Origin: RH-AL1 sp965198485
GTDB taxonomy: Bacteria; Pseudomonadota; Alphaproteobacteria; Rhizobiales; Beijerinckiaceae
DNA length: 64,000 bases
Assembly: GCA_965198485.1 (NCBI GenBank)
Contig: CBDAPQ010000006.1
Location: forward strand, 1-64,000
Direction of reading: 5' to 3'
Positions 1 through 5,902 of this stretch are shown in pieces. Within the stretch, counting starts at the first letter, position 1; each line of letters begins with the position of its first letter. The notes below the pieces were generated by a model. That model made no database searches and was not told the DNA's origin. It saw nothing but the letters and a program-made list of their open reading frames with translations. The position numbers and the translations under genes are program-made.

Positions 1-42
1 CTCGGAGGTGCTAGACTCCTGGGCAGCGCGGGAGCCGAGCGG

Positions 43-243
43 ATGAGCCATACCGTCGAGATGGAAGAATGTATTACCGTCCGCGTACCGCTCGGGACGA
101 GCCTAGCGCTCGAACGCGCCGCTATTGGTGCCCATGCCCGTCCAGGTCAGCTCGCCCGGCGCATGATCTTGGACGGGTTGCGCGCGAGCGGGTTCGAGCT
201 TGCTCTAGGTAACGAGTTCGGCGACAAGAACGTGGATTTCTGA
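43..243 (+). CDS. small ribbon-helix-helix-like protein, function unknown
   Basis: A 66-residue protein starting at ATG 43 with GGAG about 9 bases upstream. After about ten residues it has a short alternating stretch (ITVRVPLG) and then two predicted helices, the order expected of a ribbon-helix-helix DNA-binding fold; that fold is an inference from pattern only. It ends at a TGA that lies inside a sequence resembling one arm of the dif-like site just downstream (ATTTCTGATAA at 236-246). It is the first gene of the window and its upstream context is not visible, so an operon partner before position 1 cannot be excluded. It could be a small regulator or an antitoxin-like protein; no toxin is seen beside it. 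Confidence 0.45.
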   Translation: MSHTVEMEECITVRVPLGTSLALERAAIGAHARPGQLARRMILDGLRASGFELALGNEFGDKNVDF

Positions 244-302
244 TAATGTTAGAACGGCAACCAAGCTAATAGTGCAGCGTCTGTAGCGGCTTAGGGCCGC
301 AG

Positions 303-330
303 ATTTCCGATAATATTAATTAGGCGCAAT
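303..330 (-). other. dif-like XerC/XerD recombination site
   Basis: Read on the minus strand the 28 bp split as an 11-bp XerC-like arm ATTGCGCCTAA (330-320), a 6-bp spacer TTAATA and an 11-bp XerD-like arm TTATCGGAAAT (313-303). The arms match 9 of 11 bases of the common XerC arm ATTTCGCATAA and 8 of 11 of the XerD arm TTATGTTAAAT. The 11-6-11 layout is that of bacterial dif and plasmid pdif sites. The insertion sequence next door starts exactly 5 bp beyond the XerC arm, which is the position known for IS1202-family elements that target dif sites. A weaker half-site lies at 236-246. Confidence 0.6.
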
Positions 331-335
331 AGCGG
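331..335. repeat. 5-bp target-site duplication, left copy (AGCGG)
   Basis: AGCGG directly precedes the left end of the insertion sequence, and an identical AGCGG follows its right end at 1842-1846. A 5-bp duplication flanking matched terminal inverted repeats is the footprint of transposition. Confidence 0.8.
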
Positions 336-1841
336 TGTAGACGCAAAGTGCAAATGTCACCTGAGCGCAAGTTAGAGATGGCACTCCTGCCCCCCTGTCC
401 AGGGCTGGTGGGGAGCGCTGCGGGTGACGCTACGGATCATGAGCGACGGCGAGCTGACGCGGCTGGAGGTGCTGCGCGATTTGGACGAAGGCCGGCTGAC
501 GACGGAGGCGGCACGTCAGCTGCTGGCGTTGAGTCGTCGGCAGCTGTTTCGGACGCTGCAGGCTTACCGGGCGAACGGCGCTGCGGGGCTGATCTCACGC
601 AAGCGCGGCCGGCCCAGCAACCGCAAAACTCCAGATAGCTTACGGCGATCAGCGCTGGCGATCGTTCGAGAGCGCTACGCCGACTTTGGGCCGACGTTCG
701 CGGCGGAGAAGCTGGCGGCGTTGCACGAGATCCAGATCTCGCATGAGACGCTGCGCAAGTGGATGATCGCCGACGGGCTCTGGCTGGATCGCCAGCGTCG
801 GCTTAAGCGGGCGTACCAGCCTCGTTATCGTCGCGACTGCGTCGGCGAACTGGTTCAGGTGGATGGAAGTGAGCATCGCTGGTTCGAGGACCGCGGCCCG
901 ACGTGCACCTTGCTGGTGTTCATAGACGACGCCACCAGCCGCCTGATGCAGCTACGCTTTGCACCGTCAGAGTCGACCTTTTCCTACTTCGCCGCTACTC
1001 GGACATATCTGGAGACCTACGGCAAGCCGATCGCCCTCTACACCGACAAGCACGGTGTCTTTAGGGTGAACCGGCCGGACGCCGTTGGCGGAGACGGCCT
1101 CACCCAATACGGGCGGGTGCTACACAACCTGAACATCGATCTGATCTGCGCCAACTCCAGCCAGGCGAAGGGTCGGGTCGAGCGGGCGAACAAGACGCTG
1201 CAGGACAGGCTAGTGAAGGAGCTCAGGCTCGCAGACATCAGCAACATGGACGACGGTAACGCCTTCCTGCCGAGGTTCATGGCGGACTACAACGCCCGCT
1301 TCGCCAAGCCGCCGGCCAACTTCAAGGATCTGCACCGGCCCCTCACCGCTCGCGACAACCTGGATGAGGCGCTTTGCTGGCGCGAGACGCGACACGTTTC
1401 ACAGTCTCTGACGGTGCATTATGATCGGACTGCCTACATCCTGGAGCAGAGCCCGCTGTCCCTCGCAGCCGCCGGCAAGGATCTGGAGGTCATCGAGTTT
1501 GCGGAGGGGCCGGTGATCTTGCGGTTCCAGGGCGTCGATCTACCCTATCGCATGTTCGACAAGGAGCGGCGCGTAGATCAGGCCGCCATCGTGGACAACA
1601 AGCGGCTTGGGCCCTTGCTGGAGCTGATCCGGGCCGAGCAGCTGAAGCGGGACGCGGGCGAAAAGCCGAGGCGCTCAAGTCGGCCCGTGCGCGAGCTTCG
1701 GGTAGGTTGATCTGAGCCAGGCGGTCGACGGCCCAGGCGTTGCGCTAGCTGGGGGCTCCACGCCTGGGCCGCCGCCCTACCCCAGCCCGCAGTGCCATTT
1801 CTAACTTGCGGAACCAGTGCCATATCTACTTTGCGTGGACA
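336..1841 (+). mobile_element. complete ISNCY / IS1202-family insertion sequence (about 1506 bp)
   Basis: The left end reads TGTAGACGCAAAGTGC and the reverse complement of the right end reads TGTCCACGCAAAGTAG. The similarity continues for about 53 bp on each side, including CGCAAGTTAGAGATGGCACT on the left against CGCAAGTTAGAAATGGCACT on the right. The terminal inverted repeats therefore contain two internal motifs each. A 5-bp duplication (AGCGG) flanks the element. The single transposase gene inside is intact, so the element looks complete and possibly recent. It lies 5 bp from the XerC arm of the dif-like site, which fits the site preference described for the ISAjo2/ISAba32 branch of this family. 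Confidence 0.88.
424..1710 (+). CDS. ISNCY-family (IS1202 group) transposase
   Basis: A 428-residue DDE transposase. The N-terminal third holds helix-turn-helix segments (roughly residues 20-60 and 105-120) that would bind the terminal repeats. A retroviral-integrase-like core follows, with VQVDGSEH near residue 143 supplying the first aspartate, LYTDKHGVF near 205 the second, and SSQAKGRVERANKTLQ near 245 the catalytic glutamate region. The C-terminal part is a beta-rich domain as usual in the family. GTG 424 opens the frame; ATG 439 (MSDGEL) is an equally possible start. Length is normal for the family and there is no frameshift, so the enzyme may be active. Confidence 0.9.
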   Translation: MTLRIMSDGELTRLEVLRDLDEGRLTTEAARQLLALSRRQLFRTLQAYRANGAAGLISRKRGRPSNRKTPDSLRRSALAIVRERYADFGPTFAAEKLAALHEIQISHETLRKWMIADGLWLDRQRRLKRAYQPRYRRDCVGELVQVDGSEHRWFEDRGPTCTLLVFIDDATSRLMQLRFAPSESTFSYFAATRTYLETYGKPIALYTDKHGVFRVNRPDAVGGDGLTQYGRVLHNLNIDLICANSSQAKGRVERANKTLQDRLVKELRLADISNMDDGNAFLPRFMADYNARFAKPPANFKDLHRPLTARDNLDEALCWRETRHVSQSLTVHYDRTAYILEQSPLSLAAAGKDLEVIEFAEGPVILRFQGVDLPYRMFDKERRVDQAAIVDNKRLGPLLELIRAEQLKRDAGEKPRRSSRPVRELRVG

Positions 1842-1846
1842 AGCGG

Positions 1847-2072
1847 CGTCGTGTCTGAGTCAGCAACTATGTCGCCTTTAATCTAGCCTGTCCTGCCATC
1901 GATAACCGATGGAGGACGTGCTGCCTCAACCACTTGGCGGCTTGCGTCAGAGCCTCCGATGAGCAGGCGGCCTTTGAGGGTGCGAGCGATCTGCGCAATC
2001 GCTGCCCTACATCGGCTTGGACGGGAGGATGTCGGAAGAGCGTTGCTGACTGGTCGATCACGGGGAACCGCG
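1847..2072. other. short non-coding stretch after the insertion sequence
   Basis: No convincing gene. It contains a small hairpin, CCATCG-ataac-CGATGG at 1896-1912. The frames open here on both strands have no recognisable protein pattern. This segment was presumably contiguous with the dif-like site before the insertion sequence arrived. Confidence 0.4.
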
Positions 2073-2306
2073 TTGAAGTTCGACTCGGCCATTTCAGAAG
2101 TCGATGCCCGTATCGGCCGGCGGTTATGCACGCTACGCTGGTGCGCTCGCCTGACGCCAGCCAGGCTGGCGGCGTCGGCCGGGATGTCGCTGACCGATTT
2201 GGAAGCGTGCGAGAGTGGCAACCGGCGTGTGCGAGCGAGCGAAATGTTTCGGCTTTGCTCGGCGCTGCGCACTCCCGTCGCGTCCATCTTGATCGCGCTG
2301 CGTTGA
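2073..2306 (+). CDS. XRE-type helix-turn-helix regulator
   Basis: A small DNA-binding protein of about 77 residues. The segment from GRRLCTLRW through LAASAGMSLTDLEACESGNRRV has the five-helix Cro/C1 pattern, with recognition-helix region SAGMSLTDLEACESG. I place the start at TTG 2073, with GGGG about 8 bases upstream; the frame stays open to an ATG at 1959, but the extra 38 residues are arginine-rich and look like read-through. It is followed by a perfect 37-bp palindrome and then by a second XRE gene, so the palindrome may be an operator for one of them. The target genes are unknown. Confidence 0.6.
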   Translation: MKFDSAISEVDARIGRRLCTLRWCARLTPARLAASAGMSLTDLEACESGNRRVRASEMFRLCSALRTPVASILIALR

Positions 2307-2352
2307 TGACGGCTGTGCGTTGTCGGGCGCATTCTTCAGGCCGCCGACCCTA

Positions 2353-2389
2353 GGTGAAAGGGGCTTGGCTCAGCCAAGCCCCTTTCACC
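2353..2389. repeat. perfect 37-bp palindrome (18-bp arms, 1-base centre)
   Basis: The arm GGTGAAAGGGGCTTGGCT (2353-2370) is repeated exactly inverted at 2372-2389 around a single C. As RNA it would form a very strong hairpin, but no T-run follows, so a classic intrinsic terminator is not supported. It sits between two XRE-type regulator genes and could be an operator, a bidirectional terminator or a cruciform. Confidence 0.85.
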
Positions 2390-2462
2390 CGGCCTCCACT
2401 GGCCGCCAAACGCTATGTATATGCGGTCGACGTAAAGGCGGCGCCCACCGATCAATCCGCCC

Positions 2463-2729
2463 ATGGCGGACAGGGGCGACAAGCTGCTGCGGCGGCTTGT
2501 GGCCGCCAATCTCCGCGACCGGCGCAAGGCGTTGCAGATGTCTCAAGAGGCCGTGGCGTTGGAGGCGGGCTTTCATCGCACCTTCATCGGCCATGTGGAG
2601 CGCGGCGAGACGAACATCTCGATCGACAATCTCGAAAGACTGGCGCTCGCCTTGAAGGTCCCCGCGCACGAACTGCTCATGTCATCCCCCGGCGTCGGGG
2701 ATGAGAAACGACACCATTCGTCTCCATGA
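2463..2729 (+). CDS. XRE-type helix-turn-helix regulator upstream of luxR
   Basis: An 88-residue Cro/C1-type protein. Residues 10-70 match the family closely: NLRDRRKALQMSQEAVALEAG, then FHRTFIGHVERGETNISIDNLERLALALKV, including the conserved RGE turn. It resembles small XRE regulators common in alphaproteobacteria. Its last 29 bases overlap the start of the LuxR gene (ATG 2701) in another frame, which suggests translational coupling and a shared transcript. An obvious inference is that it modulates the quorum-sensing pair downstream, for example as a repressor that keeps transfer genes off. That role is untested. Confidence 0.8.
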   Translation: MADRGDKLLRRLVAANLRDRRKALQMSQEAVALEAGFHRTFIGHVERGETNISIDNLERLALALKVPAHELLMSSPGVGDEKRHHSSP

Positions 2730-3423
2730 GGTCGCCCAGGCGGCCGACCGCATCCACAGCGTGGATCAGCTCACCGCCGAGGTTGCACGGGCCGCAGCCG
2801 CCTTCGGTGTCACTTCCGTCTCGGTCAACCTGATCGTCACGCCCGGCAGGGTGCTGAGGCCCGGCATCCTGATCGGGCGCGGCTGGAAGGAGTGGTCGGC
2901 GCGCTACGGCCGCGAGCGGTTGTCGAGGGATGATCCGGCAGTGCGCATGCTGCGCGCGCAAACGCGCCCTTTCACCTGGGCGGAAGCCGTGGAGCGATAC
3001 GGGTCGGTCGCGGCTGCCAGGGTGATGGACGCCTGCCGGGAGACGACCGGCGCTTCCGAAGCGCTGGTCGTGCCGGTGCGTGAGACTGACGGGGCGCTCC
3101 TGTCGGCCGCTTTCTGCGGCGAAAGGCTCGAGCTCGATCCGGAAGCGCGCGCCGCCATGCACCTGGTTGGCTACTACTACGCGACGCGCGGCCGCGAGCT
3201 CGTCCAGGGCATCCGCCTGGACGTCGCCTGCCCGCTCACGCCCCGCCAGATCCAGTGTTTGCAGTGGGTCCTGGTCGCCAAGACCGACGAGGAGATCGGG
3301 GCCATCCTCGCCATCTCGCCCAACACGGTGCACCGCCACGTGGAACTGGCGAAGGAGAAGATGAAGGCGACCAAGCGCGGACAGGCCGCTCACGAAGCGT
3401 GGCGTCGTGGCTGGCTGGACTGA
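2701..3423 (+). CDS. LuxR-family quorum-sensing transcriptional regulator
   Basis: A 240-residue acyl-homoserine-lactone receptor. The N-terminal ligand domain keeps the signature residues in order: W65 and Y69 (GWKEWSARY), D78-P79 (RDDPAVRML) and W93 (PFTWAEA). The C-terminal HTH begins at LTPRQIQCLQW near residue 178 and has the recognition region AISPNTVHRHVELAKEKM. Length and domain order are typical. It precedes luxI on the same strand, with a small gene on the opposite strand between them, and both lie directly upstream of the trb mating-pair operon. By analogy with TraR of Agrobacterium Ti plasmids it may activate conjugation at high donor density; that link is inferred from position. 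Confidence 0.88.
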   Translation: MRNDTIRLHEVAQAADRIHSVDQLTAEVARAAAAFGVTSVSVNLIVTPGRVLRPGILIGRGWKEWSARYGRERLSRDDPAVRMLRAQTRPFTWAEAVERYGSVAAARVMDACRETTGASEALVVPVRETDGALLSAAFCGERLELDPEARAAMHLVGYYYATRGRELVQGIRLDVACPLTPRQIQCLQWVLVAKTDEEIGAILAISPNTVHRHVELAKEKMKATKRGQAAHEAWRRGWLD

Positions 3424-3454
3424 CCCCGGCGCGCCGGAGTGCTGCGCGCTTGAG

Positions 3455-3640
3455 CTAACCGACCCGCAGCTGCGACTCGGCGCCGTCCCACTTGCCTGAA
3501 AGACCCGGAACCTCCTCGAGTTGGCGCACCTTCGAAAAACCGCTCCGCTCCTCGCGATAGCGCACGATCTCGAAGCCGTGGCCCTTCAGCTGCGGCAGGC
3601 GATCCAGCTCTTCAGCAGTGGCTGAGTTCAGGTCGATCAA
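3455..3640 (-). CDS. small helix-hairpin-helix (ComEA-like) protein
   Basis: A 61-residue protein on the minus strand. It starts MIDLNSATAEELDRLPQL and continues with YREERSGFSKVRQLEEVPGL, the pattern of a ComEA-type helix-hairpin-helix repeat that contacts DNA backbone non-specifically. It is cytoplasmic by sequence, with no signal peptide, and lacks the glycine-rich hairpin (GIG) seen in ComEA itself, so it is a diverged or minimal form. It is convergent with luxR and divergent from luxI. Its role is unknown; it could be a DNA-binding accessory of transfer or simply a passenger. Confidence 0.6.
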   Translation of the reverse strand: MIDLNSATAEELDRLPQLKGHGFEIVRYREERSGFSKVRQLEEVPGLSGKWDGAESQLRVG

Positions 3641-3824
3641 TTTCCCTCCGAAGCTCTCTCCCGCCGCGGGAGCGTGTCCGTCGAAGCGCGGTGCGGCTGA
3701 GGCGCTGGCGGACGCGCAGGCATTGCACGCTTTCGGCGTACAGCCGGACGGGCCCGGCGCCGAGCAAGTCCAAGATCCTCGTCCCTACGGAGTGGGCACG
3801 CGGGGCAAATCGGTCCGCCGACTA

Positions 3825-3836
3825 ACCTGAACAGGT
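3825..3836. promoter_or_regulatory. candidate short lux-type operator upstream of luxI
   Basis: ACCTG-AA-CAGGT is a 12-bp inverted repeat 52 bp upstream of the luxI start. The half-sites equal those of the Vibrio fischeri lux box (ACCTG...CAGGT), but the spacing is 2 bp rather than 10, so LuxR binding is uncertain. No better dyad was seen between 3641 and 3888. Confidence 0.35.
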
Positions 3837-3888
3837 CATAGGCGCTTCGGAGCGGAAGAAGCACACCTCCGGCCCAAGGAGGCGCGCC

Positions 3889-4680
3889 ATGATCCACCTC
3901 ATCATTCACAAGAACCGCAGGCTCTACGAACGGGAGATGCGGGACTTCCACTCGGAGAGGCGCCAGCAGTTCATCGTCGAACGGGGATGGCGTCTGGCCG
4001 AGCGCGATGGCGGCGAATTCGACGACTACGATGACGAACAGGCAATCTACCTCCTGGGCTTCTCCCCTGACGGAGGACTGGAGGTGGGATGTCGCCTGCG
4101 ACCCACCGTCGACGGCGGCGTGCTGCCCGACGTCTTTCCGCACCTGATCGCCGACCATGAACCCAGCCTGCACACGCAGGGCGTCTATGAGTGCACCCGT
4201 TACTTCTCGACCGCGCGGGCGCGCGGCCGTCGGGGGTTCGAGGCGCGCTCACGGCTGCACATCGCCATGCAGGAATGTGTTCGAGATCGGAGCGGCCACC
4301 GCCTGTTGGGGTTCGTCGACCTTCCGCTGCTGACCCACCTGCGGCGCTACAGCGGTCTTCGGATCAGGCCTGTGGGCCTACCGGCCGCCTACGGCGAGGA
4401 CGGCGTCACCGTGGCGTTTGAAATCGGCGTGACGACGGAGGACCTGCAGGACACTCGTCGCCGGCTGGAGATTCCGACTCGTCAGCTGTTCGAAGCACCC
4501 GAGTGGACACCGACCGGCACGCCGGTGATCGCCCTAGCGCAGGCGCTTGCCGTCCTGACGGAGGGCGAGGAGGACGAGCGGGCCCGCTTCAGCGAGGCCG
4601 CCCGCCTGGCCTCCGAGCGCATCGTCCACCACCCCGACGTGGACGGGTTGATGACCCGTCTCCTGGCGCGCGCCGCCTGA
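3889..4680 (+). CDS. LuxI-family acyl-homoserine-lactone synthase
   Basis: A 263-residue autoinducer synthase that would make an N-acyl-homoserine lactone from S-adenosylmethionine and an acyl-ACP. The invariant LuxI residues are in nearly their canonical positions: R24/R25, F28, W34 (ERGWRLAE), E43 and D46 (GEFDDYD), R69 (CRLRPT), E101 and R104 (YECTRYF). AAGGAGG lies about 7 bases before ATG 3889. The protein is longer than the usual 190-220 residues because of a C-terminal extension of about 60 residues after LEIPTRQLF. It follows luxR in direction and precedes the trb genes, as expected for a density-controlled conjugation system. Confidence 0.9.
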   Translation: MIHLIIHKNRRLYEREMRDFHSERRQQFIVERGWRLAERDGGEFDDYDDEQAIYLLGFSPDGGLEVGCRLRPTVDGGVLPDVFPHLIADHEPSLHTQGVYECTRYFSTARARGRRGFEARSRLHIAMQECVRDRSGHRLLGFVDLPLLTHLRRYSGLRIRPVGLPAAYGEDGVTVAFEIGVTTEDLQDTRRRLEIPTRQLFEAPEWTPTGTPVIALAQALAVLTEGEEDERARFSEAARLASERIVHHPDVDGLMTRLLARAA

Positions 4681-4685
4681 TCCAC

Positions 4686-5153
4686 GTGGCGCGTCTTGAT
4701 CAGGTGTTCGCCGCCGTCGTGGACGATCCGTGTCGGCGCGTGGACCTTTCGACGTCGCCGCTTCCCCTTGGGCCGGTCGGCGATGTCGCTGCGGCGCGCA
4801 GCGTGGCGCGACGTCTCCTCGCCGATTGTGGATGGCACCGGCGTTCGGACGCTGCCCTCGCCACACTGCTGGTGACTGCGCTCGGCCTGCATGCCGCCGC
4901 CACCACGGCCGATGATGTCCGCGTTTCGGACGTGGCGGACCTTGTCCACCAGCTGCTCAAGGGCGAGCTGCTTGAAGAGCTGCGCCATAGCCCGATGCAG
5001 TTCGTCGGATACGCGACTGCGGAGGTGGAGGCACTGGACGTAGGCGTGAGGGATGAGCTGCTGCAGTCGCTCCGCCTCGCGCTGGCAAGCGCGGACCTAG
5101 CAGAGGACGGGCCCCCAGACCCGATCCGGCCAGGCGATAAAGCAGATAGATAA
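4686..5153 (+). CDS. hypothetical protein encoded directly behind luxI
   Basis: About 155 residues read from GTG 4686, which lies 5 bases after the luxI stop; the same frame extends upstream inside luxI, so the start is uncertain. The protein is mostly alanine- and leucine-rich helix with acidic patches (for example HQLLKGELLEELRH) and no membrane segment or motif that I recognise. The close spacing suggests co-transcription with luxI. It might be a regulator or a chaperone-like protein, but nothing in the sequence proves that. It ends just before a TTGACG promoter-like element that precedes trbC. Confidence 0.5.
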   Translation: MARLDQVFAAVVDDPCRRVDLSTSPLPLGPVGDVAAARSVARRLLADCGWHRRSDAALATLLVTALGLHAAATTADDVRVSDVADLVHQLLKGELLEELRHSPMQFVGYATAEVEALDVGVRDELLQSLRLALASADLAEDGPPDPIRPGDKADR

Positions 5154-5157
5154 TCAC

Positions 5158-5186
5158 TTGACGTGCATTATCACCTACGGGAGGTT
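5158..5186 (+). promoter_or_regulatory. candidate promoter of the trb operon
   Basis: TTGACG at 5158-5163, then 17 bp, then GAGGTT at 5181-5186. The -35 hexamer equals the one found twice in front of the small RNAs near 21.8 and 22.1 kb, and the 17-bp spacing is the same. It stands about 30 bases upstream of the trbC start. Confidence 0.4.
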
Positions 5187-5216
5187 GGGCGCTGTTCCTT
5201 CTCCTCGGAGCTCTCG

Positions 5217-5555
5217 ATGTCCCGCGCCGTCCGTAACGTATCGCCGACCGCCGCCTTCGCCTTCCTCACGATCGCCGGCGTCGTCCTGGCCGCAGGGCCC
5301 GCTTTCGCGGGGAGCAGCGGGACCTCGATGCCATGGGAAACGCCGCTGCAGACCGTGCAGGACTCCCTCTCCGGACCGGTCGCCAAGGCGGTGGGGATCA
5401 TCGCCATCGTCGTGACGGGCCTGGGCTTCGCCTTCTCGGAAGGCGGGTCCGCCATGCGGAAGGGCATCGGCATCGTGTTCGGGCTGGCCATCGCCTTCAC
5501 CGCGACGACCTTCATCACGACCTTCTTCAACGTCACCTCCGGCGCGGCGTTCTAG
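5217..5555 (+). CDS. trbC: TrbC/VirB2 conjugative pilin precursor
   Basis: About 112 residues from ATG 5217, with CGGAG six bases upstream; the frame opens further back at 5163 but gives a less likely start. A signal peptide (hydrophobic FAFLTIAGVVLAAGPAFA, likely cut after AFA) is followed by a short polar segment and two transmembrane helices (VGIIAIVVTGLGFAF and IGIVFGLAIAFTATTFITTFF). This is the standard VirB2/TrbC pilin arrangement. After maturation the subunit would build the conjugative pilus; the TraF peptidase encoded at 41.8 kb is the likely processing enzyme. The gene heads the trb operon and trbD begins 3 bases after its stop. Confidence 0.88.
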   Translation: MSRAVRNVSPTAAFAFLTIAGVVLAAGPAFAGSSGTSMPWETPLQTVQDSLSGPVAKAVGIIAIVVTGLGFAFSEGGSAMRKGIGIVFGLAIAFTATTFITTFFNVTSGAAF

Positions 5556-5557
5556 CC

Positions 5558-5824
5558 ATGAGCCGCTCCTCGCTCGAAGGCTTCGAGATCGCCTTCCACA
5601 GCTCGCTGTCCGAACCCGTGACCATTGCGGGCGTCCCGCGCATGATCGCCGTGTTGAACGGCACGATCACGGCGGTCCTGGCGCTCGGCCTACAAGTGCC
5701 TGCGATAGGCCTGCCGCTCGGCTTCGCCGTGCATGCCGCCTGTTACTGGCTGAACAAGCGCGACCCTTACTTCTTCGACGCGCTGAAGCGGCACATCCGC
5801 CAGAAGCCCTACTGGGACGCTTGA
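5558..5824 (+). CDS. trbD: TrbD/VirB3 inner-membrane protein
   Basis: An 88-residue protein from ATG 5558. It begins with a soluble segment containing GFEIAFHSSLSEPVTIAGVPR, which resembles the conserved VirB3 N-terminus that contacts the VirB4 ATPase. One or two hydrophobic helices follow (LNGTITAVLALGLQV and LPLGFAVHAACYWL), and then the family tail in which DPYFFDALKRHI precedes the C-terminus. Length is normal. Its place between trbC and trbE matches the Trb gene order. It should anchor and position TrbE at the inner membrane. Confidence 0.88.
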   Translation: MSRSSLEGFEIAFHSSLSEPVTIAGVPRMIAVLNGTITAVLALGLQVPAIGLPLGFAVHAACYWLNKRDPYFFDALKRHIRQKPYWDA

Positions 5825-5902
5825 CGATGGCGCGCGTCCTCCCTCCGGCGGCGCACCGCCCGGTCGCCAGTCCGGTCACGTCCGAGCGGTAGGGCCGGCA
5901 CC

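Noticed and set aside
5827..5892. 21-codon frame between trbD and trbE
   Set aside because: No ribosome-binding site and no counterpart known in Trb clusters; probably not expressed.
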